This document shows positions 55,957 to 64,000 of a stretch of 64,000 nt of DNA, one piece after another. Origin of the DNA: Ascarosepion bandense (taxonomy: Eukaryota > Mollusca > Cephalopoda > Sepiida > Sepiidae); assembly GCA_037127315.1 (NCBI GenBank), contig JBBBDQ010000230.1, positions 983,501 through 1,047,500 on the forward strand, in the 5' to 3' direction. The notes under the pieces were generated by a model that was given only the letters and a program-made list of their open reading frames with translations, did not search any database and was not told where the DNA came from. Positions within the stretch are counted from its first letter, which is position 1. Each line of letters opens with the position of its first letter. A program made the translations under genes and the position numbers.

Positions 55957-56490
55957 TGTGTCCTAGAAAATTCAGCCGTCTATTCCTGATGCTAATTATA
56001 AATTTCCTTTTCGTTTTCATCTTCTTCAAATCCTTGTTATTGTTCTCATGTTCGGTCCATAGTAGCCTCAGCATCCTCCTGTACAACTTCGAGTCTCTCT
56101 TTTATTTTTAAAAGATTCCCAGCATTCGCTGCCATCTAAGAGCGCAGGTATCACATGAGTACTCTTTTCTTCGTTTTCAATGTGATCTTCCTATCGCTCT
56201 CGACTCTACTCGGCCTTTGAAATATATGCTTAGCCAAGACAATACGCATTTGGATATTTTATCGCATTTTCCGTCCTCTGTCAAACACTTACCAGGTATT
56301 TAAATTTCTGCCCATGCTTGATTTTTGTATCCCCTACTTGTAGTAGGCAATTTGGGCTTCTCTTTTTACTGATGTCTAACCATTCAGTTTTCTTGTAGTG
56401 TATATCTAGTTCTTTATTCTGCTTTCCCTTGGAACCTTCTGTAAGAGGTCGGATCTAATATCAGCAATGTGTCATCTATATATCTTATAT
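55957..56490 (-). pseudogene. LINE-T, upstream piece
   Basis: Minus strand: IDDTLL (a decayed YADD) near 56478, KTEWLDISKK-like near 56390, KYLVSV-TEDGKC near 56290, MLRLLW near 56060. Same order as the 25-27 kb copy. Confidence 0.65.
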
Positions 56491-56633
56491 TGTTAACATT
56501 GTGGCCGCTAATGAGGAATAGTGAAAAAACTTAAACCCCTAACGAAGAAATGAAATAAACGATCGAACGGCTTTGACTTCTTACGAAAAAGCTGTTATTA
56601 AATAAAATTTATATAACTTGTGCTAAAAAAATA

Positions 56634-56662
56634 TCGCTTGGGGATACCAGGTGATGTAAGCG
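56634..56662 (+). repeat. 5S-rRNA-like 3' end joined to SINE-A
   Basis: cgcttggggataccaggtga corresponds to the last part of 5S rRNA; the SINE-A head begins about 10 bp later. Confidence 0.5.
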
Positions 56663-56669
56663 TTTAGTG

Positions 56670-56822
56670 ACGGATATGCGTTGTGGTGCAGTGGATATCG
56701 GCTTGGAAAGAGAAATCTGTGAGCCGAGTTCGAATTTCAGTTGAATACCCTGCATCCACTTAAGCACTGGTACACTTGAGGAAGGTATTAATCTGTCCCT
56801 TCCCTCCAGTTATGAGTTAAAT
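56670..56822 (+). mobile_element. SINE-A 5' half
   Basis: Complete head (tatgcgttgtggtgcagtgg A-box region; gccgagttcgaatttcag B-box region) through cctccagttatgagttaaat. It is then followed by tttggggaccctgcccttaa, which resembles the tail after the 34-kb 5S-like module. Confidence 0.85.
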
Positions 56823-57196
56823 AACAGGGTAGGGTTTGGGGACCCTGCCCTTAAAAACAAATCCCAATGAATCTTGATACTCGAAAAGAAAGAAGTATTA
56901 CTAGACACAAAACTTATATAAAAACAACAATAAATTGTTGAAAGAAAAAAGGTATTACCAGCAATAAATAAAAAATATTTAGTTGGCAATAAATGTCACA
57001 CCGAGGTTGATATGCCATAAAAACAAAACAATCAAAAACTAAAAAAATAATAACGGAAGGGGTCTGAATGTCTTCAGAAAATAAGATGTAAGTAACTATT
57101 TCTTTTGTCGAAACATATTAATAAATTATTGATTTTATGAAGATATGAATGTAGATAGATAGCTAGATGGATATGAAAACACTGACATATATACAT

Positions 57197-57226
57197 GTCA
57201 GAGATAGATAGATAGATAGATAGATA
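57197..57226. repeat. (GATA)n microsatellite
   Basis: About seven GATA units. Confidence 0.9.
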
Positions 57227-58130
57227 AAAAGAGTACAATTTTCTTAATATTAAAACAAATTTATCATATAATTAGGACCATTTTCTGGGTATTATTATAT
57301 AAGACATTATACTTGAACCGATAACTTTTTTAACAGCCTTCATATATATATATATATAAGGAAATTTCAGCAATTTTGATGAATTCAGATCATATGGCTG
57401 TGTTTAATTTAACTAACCAGAATAAAATCAACTTTCAAAATTTAAAATATAGCTTAGATATTAGGGGATGTCGGGTTTTTATATATGTTTAAGGAAAACA
57501 TGTCTACTGCTGGACTGTTTACTTCAGGCAAAATGTATACATTTTAGTTCTGAAAAAATACTTTTTATATATACCCCTGCTCTCTTTTTTCTTAAAAAAC
57601 AAGCAAAATAACTTTATATTGGACCTGTCTTAAAGGGACTTTTGATACGATTAAAATATATTTATATGTTTTTATTCAGTCTACATTTTTTCATCAATTC
57701 TCTATATATTCTTAGCATATAAATCCAAAAATTATGAAATTAATATTATTTGCATCTTAATACAAAATAATGTAGAGGATACACGTAAGTTAATCAATAT
57801 GCTTATATAAAGAATTGTTAACTATATTCTAAGGATGATATTTGCAATGTTTGTATATGACAGTAATTTCATTACGTTTATTTAACAGATCCTTATTTTT
57901 AAGAAATTTAGTAACGTATATTATCTCATATAGACACAAAGTCATGGTTCATTTAAAGACTTACATACTCTAAATTTTAAAAAAAATTCCATTTTATTGT
58001 GGGAGTTTTATTGGTTTTCTTTAAGAACCAGACTATTTGGATATAGATGTTCGAATACGGTAATTATTATTAAAGGAGGAATTATGCTAATAAAACCTTT
58101 GCTTAAACGAATTTTTAGTACTTTTAATAT

Positions 58131-58178
58131 ATTAATAAAAAAAAACTACTAACAAGTGTTAGTAGTTTTTTTTTTTAT
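58131..58178. repeat. Perfect hairpin
   Basis: aaaaaaactactaac and gttagtagttttttt around an aagt loop. On either strand it ends in a T run, but there is no gene for it to terminate. Confidence 0.8.
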
Positions 58179-58249
58179 TACCAGGGTTTTCAGTACAAGA
58201 AATAGTATATTGATAAACAATACATTCCGTAAGGAAATTTTGGCCAAAT

Positions 58250-58770
58250 TTACTGCTAACCATTTGTTTGAAAGTCGGTGTGTACCTAAAAATTTTTCTA
58301 TTTCTATTTTTTTTCTTCGGGAGTAATTATTTTCTTTTACATATTTAATAATTGGGCATTTATATCCACTATGTTTTAAGCAATCTTATAAAGATTATTG
58401 TGTTCATAAAATACATTATTCCTTACATAATTCCTACTAATTCTATGCATGAGAGGGCAGGCATTATAATGGATGGAGGACGGTTAGATTTTGAGTTGAT
58501 ATTTAAGGGATTAGTAGTTTTTTATATGCGTTCTATATACAGTATTTCCTTACTCTAAAGCCACAGCGAGGAATTTTACTTTTTGATTTCTTTTTTAATA
58601 GCAACTTTTAAATTTAGGTTTTTAAACTCTCTATATATTATCTTTATAATTTTATCAATTTTAGAATTTGTGGAATTATTTACAACTATAAGGCTATTAT
58701 TCCTGTATAATCCAATATTTTCAGGATTTATATCCTTATGGACCGTAAAAGTTATTTAGAATAAATAATC
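58250..58770 (-). pseudogene. Penelope-like reverse transcriptase fossil
   Basis: Minus strand reads approximately IGLYRNNSLIVVNNSTNSKI, IYREFKNLNLKVAIKKEIK and KVKFLAVAL. This is the pattern around the catalytic box of a Penelope-like RT clade (LYRDDGL...FKNL-LK-TIE...NFLDVT-D), with DD changed to NN. Downstream, PSSIHYNACPLMHRIS matches a PPSIIxxIPxSIxxRIS-type block and NNLYKIA follows. Stops between blocks; dead. Identified from memory of the family pattern. Confidence 0.55.
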
Positions 58771-59264
58771 TAACATCATTGGAAGACCCGGCGGTGTTCA
58801 GTGATCCCATTGTAATAACAAATATTTCCCTTGAAATATTTTTATTCACTGTTGTTTATTGTGAATGAGAACTGATTTTTTTTAATTCATAATGATGTTA
58901 CATTCCACTTCCCACAGATTCGAATAAACAGTGGTAAATTTCAATGTAGTTATAGTTCCCTTGATATTGATCTGTAAGATTATTCAATATCAAATTCGAT
59001 TGGGAACATTTGATTTTCCTTTATATTACAGAACCAATTTTTTAAAATTGGTCTTATCGACCCATAATCCAACGTACTCCTTACTTTTTTTATTTACCCT
59101 TACGAGTATATTTTTACTTATTCTTCCAATCTCAGACCTTGTAGGATTTATCCTTCTATTGGTAAGATTTGTATCAGAGATTTTTAGGGTCTTTTGGTGA
59201 TGTAAGGCTCTCATGAGCTGAGATTTGCAACTCTATCACTTATTTTAGTTTATTAGCATCATTT

Positions 59265-59640
59265 TTACGAGAAGTATTTCGAGCTACTAGACTAGCTACA
59301 AAGTCCCACCCTTTTAGTGTGAAAACAATCAAGTGTAACCACATCACTTCCCGCCTGTAGACCTCCATTTGTATTTTTGTTTCCTTGTTAGCTACACTCA
59401 CTAAGAGTTTAAATACAACGTCAACCGTCGTCTCTTATCTCCTTGACTCCCATCCGTCTTCTCACTTTACACTTTGCTCTTACGCAACTCTTCACACCAA
59501 TGTACCCGTCGTTCTCTTGCTCATTCACCGACACATGTTGTGACCTGTTCTCCTAAATCTTTTCACTCTCCTATTATGTAACACCCTGCACAGCAATGGC
59601 ACTACTGCCTTGCTTTGTGTGAGATGATAATAAAAAAAAT
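59265..59640 (+). mobile_element. LINE-J 3' end, decayed
   Basis: ctagactagctacaaagtcc, cacccttttagtgtgaaaac, cacttcccgcctgtag and the terminus actgccttgctttgtgtgag with A-rich tail. Confidence 0.8.
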
Positions 59641-60549
59641 GTCAACCAATCTTTTTGTTTTTAATTTACTTTTGTAAAGTTTTTTTGTGAAATTTTACTA
59701 ATTAAAGTATTATATTTCTGGTAATATAATACTTAATATAGAAACTCGACTATCAGGGCGGCCAGCTAATCCCCATTGCAGACATCTACTCAGGTCGCCT
59801 TATGTTTTTTCAACATCCACAAAGCCCACCTATTGTTTATGCTGCAAATATACGTTTTTTTGTCATCTGTACGGATCATGTATTCCTCATAAGGAGTTAA
59901 AGAATTTAATGTCGAAATACACTTTTGGATTTCACCTTAATAAAAGTAATTAAACCACTAAAACGCAAGGGATCACTTTGTGTGAAAGAATATGAGAAAA
60001 CAATATTATTGGCGAGAGAGATGTATTAAAATCAGGAGTAATGATTTCCAATTTTTGAACATCAAAATTGGCTATAAAATAAGATGCTGGGAGTTCCAAA
60101 AGAAACAAGTGTGAGGTTAGAAACTGTTAGAATAATGATTTCTGGTTACAACCATCCATTTTAGATTTTATTGAGATTTATTAAAACTATTAGGCTGAAC
60201 ATTATAGAATAAATTTAATGTCGATAAAAAGACTTTTTGTGCTTTAAATAAAATTCGTCTCAAAACAAATAATCTTGGATGCTCACTTTTTGAGAATATT
60301 GAATTAATTATGTTTTATTTACCACAAGATGTTTTGTAAAAGCAATGCCGTTGGTGTGTGTTGATACATTTAAAAGCAAACAATACTTATTATAATTGTT
60401 TATTATAGTTGTTTTATGTTTACACGGAAAAAAATTTCAAGTTCAGGGTGTAACATTTGAGTCTACAGTTTAAATGGAACATGATTCTCATGGCAATTTT
60501 TTATGATAGGAAATAAGTCAAGCTACACCCTTCCGTTCCCCTCTGATAT

Positions 60550-60550
<1 letters not shown>
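59641..60550. other. AT-rich region without genes
   Basis: Nothing recognised. Confidence 0.35.
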
Positions 60551-60592
<42 letters not shown>

Positions 60593-60622
60593 AGAGAGAG
60601 AGAGTGAGAGAGAGAGAGAGAT
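60551..60622. repeat. (TA)n(AG)n microsatellite
   Basis: TA tract followed by AG tract with one interruption. Confidence 0.95.
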
Positions 60623-60834
60623 AGAATGTGAGATACAGCCCAGAGGTTTGCATATCTGAAAGTATATCTCACCACGCCCTTTTTAGGCACGAATTAAAAA
60701 CAATAGTGGCACGCTCTACTCTTGTTGTTTTAACTAAAGATGACATCGTTAAACCAATGAATAAACAAATATAAAAACACTTATATAAAATAATATATAC
60801 ATATATTTATTTATATATATAGAGCTATGTATTC

Positions 60835-60856
60835 ACACACACACACACACACACAC

Positions 60857-60908
<52 letters not shown>

Positions 60909-60951
60909 TATATATATGTGTGTGTGTATGTGAGTGGGTATGTATATATAT
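60835..60951. repeat. Compound (CA)n(TA)n(CA)n(TA)n(TG)n
   Basis: Alternating CA, TA and TG blocks; the CA and TG blocks are complementary. Confidence 0.95.
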
Positions 60952-61034
60952 ACTGAATCCTATTTTCTACATTTCTAATATACTTCTGTTATATTCTGTA
61001 GGTTGTTTTATTATACACACATACGTAGATAATC

Positions 61035-61042
61035 AATAACCT

Positions 61043-61094
<52 letters not shown>

Positions 61095-61102
61095 AGGTTA
61101 TT
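61035..61102. repeat. Palindrome centred on (TA)n
   Basis: aataacctggta and taccaggttatt flank about 45 bases of TA. Confidence 0.95.
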
Positions 61103-61107
61103 TATTA

Positions 61108-61398
61108 TATTATGCTCTCATTATGATTGAGCTCTCTGGAGAAGAAAATTTAAAAAACAGTTTTCACTTCGGCTATAATGCCTGACTCTTCAGAAATGAA
61201 CTGGCGTCTGTATACACTGCTTACATACAAGACGTTAAAATTTCCCTTCTTTGACTCCATGCGCCGATGGCTTAGGGAGTAGAGACTCCGACTGACACCA
61301 AATCGGTCTTGTTTCGATTCCAACCAGAAGCAAGTGGATATGTCTAGCCACACTGATGAGCTATGATACAGAGAAACGGGCTTGTATGTGGATGACTA
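61108..61398 (+). mobile_element. SINE-B, full length
   Basis: tgctctcattatgattgagc 5' part, tRNA-like part with gatggcttagggagtagaga (A box) and cttgtttcgattccaacc (B box, the best match to GGTTCGANTCC in this family), tail gatgagctatgatacag, then (TA)n. Confidence 0.82.
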
Positions 61399-61415
61399 AT
61401 ATATATATATATATT

Positions 61416-63010
61416 TAATCATTTCACCCCGAGCAAGGCAGAAATGCCACTTATGTGCGTGGAGGGGGCTACATAACTGTAAAAAAATTAATTAGAAAAG
61501 AGTGAGGAGTACAAACTAGTTAGAAAGTAGCAATAAAAGGATGAGAATGCAGGTGCGATGAAAGATACATAGGTGGAGAGAATGAGAAGGTTATACGGAT
61601 ATGGGGAGAGAGCTAGAGTCCAGTGGTTAGTAGATGAGCATTGACTTTGCATTTAAATTTCTGGAGGTTGGGGCCGTCAGGAAAGCAAGTAGGGAGTATA
61701 TTGTAGTGTCATCTGCGTAGATACCTACTTGGGACTTGATCTCATCTGGGAGGTCGTTGATGAAAATAAGGAAGAGCGTCGGGCCCAGTATAGAGCCCTG
61801 TGGGACACCAGCATTCGTGCTGTAGGATGAAGAGGCACGCCAATTCAAAACGACCTTCGTTTTGCGATTATTTAAAAAAGATTGGATTAGGTCAAGCAGG
61901 CGACCGGTAATACCGTAACCCCGTTGCTTGCATAGGAGGCCAGAGTGCCAAACCCTGTCGAAAGCCTTGGAGATGTCCAGAGCAACCGCGCGAGCCTCGT
62001 CAGACTCATCAAGGGCCTGTAGCATGTACTCCGTTACGGTTGTTAGCAAGTCGGCCGTGGACCTGGCAAAGCGGAAGCCATATTGCCTGTCAGAGAAGAG
62101 TTTGTGGGCAGTGAGATGATGAACTATTTCAGCATTGATGATGGCCTCGAATCCTTTCCCGAATATCGGTAGAAGATTGGATGGGTCCGCGGGTTCACCA
62201 CAATTCTTAAAGACAGGAACGACTGAAGAGAACTTCCAGCCTGCAGAAAAGCAGGAAGCAGAAAGGCAGTAGTTAAACAGTTTAGAGAGGACATGGAAAG
62301 TTCAGGAGCACACCGCTTAAGGACTATCACCAAGATTCCCCGTCTCCACTCGCTTTATGGGGGTCGAGTTTTGAAATTCCACGGGATACTACTGTCGGGG
62401 TAATATATACGTCGTGCAGTTTGGCCTCAGTTCTAATAGGGAAGTTGGGTGGGTGTACTCCGGACGAGTCAAATGTCGAGTTGCATGAGAATCTGCGGAC
62501 AAAGCACTCAGCTTTGTCTTCAGATGACGTGAGAACCTCAAATCCCTGGATTAAAGGAGGTATTGAGGATTTCCTATTGTTGAGCACTCATTTGCAAATC
62601 CTCCAATAGTCCTTGGAGCCGAACTTGCGGTCAGCTATGCGCTGTCGCATTCTCTTAGCAAACAACCGTTTGGCGTTATTTAGGGTTCTCTTGCACTCAT
62701 TGCGAGCAGATATGAACAGGCGTCTATTGTGATCAGATGACTGTCTCCGGAATAAACGGAAGTAATAGTTCCTGTGGGCAATGGCGGCTGAGCAGGCCGG
62801 AGAGAAACACGGAGAGGAATGAGGTTTTAAGCAATACTTCCTGGTGGGTATGAAGGCATCAATGCCAGCTTTCATTCATGATGAGACCTCAGAGGCACAG
62901 CCATCAACTGATAGGTCGAACACTTTACCTCAAGGGACGTCGCAGAGGAAATCGCGAAAGACATCCCAGTCAGCTTTTTGGTAGAGGTAGGAGGTCCTAT
63001 AGGTAGGGGG
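61416..63010 (-). pseudogene. LINE-J with intact YADD but internal deletion
   Basis: Minus strand, 3' end near 61416. Blocks in order from 63010: DVFRDFLCDVP-like; DAFIPTRKY (62850); ARNECKRTLNNAKRLFAKRM (62690); IPPLIQGFEVL; a DPHKASGDG block; after frameshifts LDISKAFDRVWHSGLLCK (61985), NAGVPQGSILGPTLFLIFIN (61815) and IYADDTTIYS (61715). Directly after IYS the frame jumps to LLAFLTAPTSRNLN, the element's end, so about 700 bp of post-RT coding is deleted. Frameshifts near 62125, 62330 and 62590. 5' truncated at nearly the same point as the 36.8-kb copy. Confidence 0.92.
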
Positions 63011-63311
63011 CTCATGTATATATATAATGAATAACCTGGAATAGAAATTCTGTATATTTAGGAAGCAAATGTTCTCCATAAAAATATCATTATTGACAGC
63101 ATATAATAATTATCGAATAAATTTAATGATCTTTATTTTTTTCAAAATGGAAAATAATTATTTTCAGGCCATGGAGAAATTCCGGTATTAACTGTTCAAA
63201 TTTCACTTCGGAAAAACGTAAAAAAATATAATCTAGCCTTTCTAATTTTTGAGTCATCAACAGAATATGTAAAACAATTGCCGACTTTCTTAGAATTAGT
63301 GACCGTTGTTG

Positions 63312-63350
63312 ATAGATAGATAAATAGATAGATAGATAGATAGATAGATA

Positions 63351-63397
<47 letters not shown>
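63312..63397. repeat. (GATA)n(GAAA)n microsatellite
   Basis: About nine GATA units and eleven GAAA units. Confidence 0.97.
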
Positions 63398-63623
63398 TAG
63401 GTAATGGGTTTATTATATATCCTTCTGTTTCATTTTCAGATGTTGATATTAATGTTACCGTCCCAGGGAGAAATGTCTCATTAATGAGACTCGGAATAGA
63501 AATTGAACCAATATTCGCTTTTCGCCTCATGAAAACTGGTTCCTTTAAAATTATTGGTATGGTATATTTTACTTAATATGTGTTTCCCAGCTAGAAAAGC
63601 GTAATACAGTTTCGATTCATGGC

Positions 63624-63955
63624 GATATATCTAAACTTATTTATAAATGGAACTTTGTCTGTGTGTGTGTTGTGTGTGTATGTGTCCCCGTTACCTATAC
63701 GCTCCGAAACGGTTGAAGCGATTTTCTTAAACTTTACGCAGTTGTACTATAAGCGTCTGCGACTGTTCTTAGCTAGGTTTTGTGTCGAGGTACACCCGAT
63801 AAATATCTAAAATCGATAATAAAAAAAATCGGGTTATAGAAGGAGTGGTCCGATAGTAATCAAATTTGATACACTCATAGATAAAGACATAAGAAACGGT
63901 ATTCAGAAATTTCAAGGTTGCAGTTCTTACAATAGTGCAGAAAATCGATAATATA
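63624..63955 (+). repeat. Dispersed repeat R4 (copy 2)
   Basis: Direct, high-similarity copy of 45069-45447. It breaks at a (TA)n tract at 63951, before the region holding the putative 3' end of copy 1. Confidence 0.75.
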
Positions 63956-64000
63956 TATATATACAAAGGCAAGATGTTTGTGTGTGTGTGTGTCTGTTTA

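Noticed and set aside
58131..58178. Intrinsic transcription terminator
   Set aside because: The hairpin followed by a T run is symmetrical and lies in gene-free eukaryotic DNA; bacterial termination logic does not apply.

Overview
The window is metazoan repeat-rich DNA with no recognisable host protein-coding gene. Almost every interpretable stretch is a transposable element, its fossil, or a simple repeat. The mix is what I would expect of a coleoid cephalopod, most likely an octopus: tRNA-derived SINEs ending in a ctgactgactg-type tail, Jockey/CR1-group, RTE-like and R2-like LINEs, Penelope-like debris, and very abundant (TA)n, (CA)n, (TC)n and (GATA)n. The organism call is inference from memory of repeat types, not from a marker gene.

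The families are labelled here for convenience. LINE-J is a Jockey/CR1-group LINE with about 14 copies, nearly all 5'-truncated and ending in the same 3' UTR. LINE-T is RTE-like, with copies near 25-27.6 kb, 51-52 kb and 55.5-56.5 kb. LINE-R is R2-like, with a CCHC finger and restriction-enzyme-like endonuclease; its copies are near 36-40 kb, 43 kb, 44.5 kb and 50.3 kb. SINE-A is a tRNA-headed SINE with about 17 copies. SINE-B is a second tRNA-like SINE always beside (TA)n, with 4 copies. The window also holds an LTR family (TG...CA, 3 copies), several terminal-inverted-repeat DNA elements (piggyBac-, Tc/mariner- and Mutator-like), a decayed mariner-type transposase, three 5S-rRNA-like modules, and Penelope-like pieces carrying hammerhead-ribozyme cores.

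Layout. 0-9 kb: SINE-A, a foldback element, LINE-J fragments, a complete-looking hammerhead motif at 4.3 kb and a solo LTR at 6.7-7.3 kb. 9-13 kb: 5S-like module, SINE-A cluster, duplicated piggyBac-like MITE, and a TIR element with a microsatellite core. 13-24 kb: 1.5-kb AT-rich TIR element, LINE-J, SINE-B with (TA)n, transposase fossil. 25-30 kb: LINE-T split by LINE-J. 30-36 kb: SINE-A split by a Penelope-like element, a 646-bp near-perfect palindrome with 9-bp target duplication, LINE-J, 5S-like module, paired SINE-A. 36-40 kb: LINE-R split by the best-preserved LINE-J. 40-44 kb: three different tandem arrays. 44-56 kb: LINE-R, LINE-T, Penelope-like and LTR debris. 56-64 kb: 5S/SINE-A chimera, Penelope-type RT fossil, LINE-J, SINE-B, and a repeat shared with 45 kb.

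The window is best read as a stack of nested insertions. Several are dated by target-site duplications visible in the sequence: acatattatacgg, acatcaacagt, tgttgttg, acctcgtca, ttgcattcac, tgtaaccgaatgtt, gaatatacg and gaatt. The most interesting signal is the set of hammerhead-type cores. The one at 4304-4350 on the minus strand has all conserved core bases, a 6-bp stem I and a self-complementary stem III.
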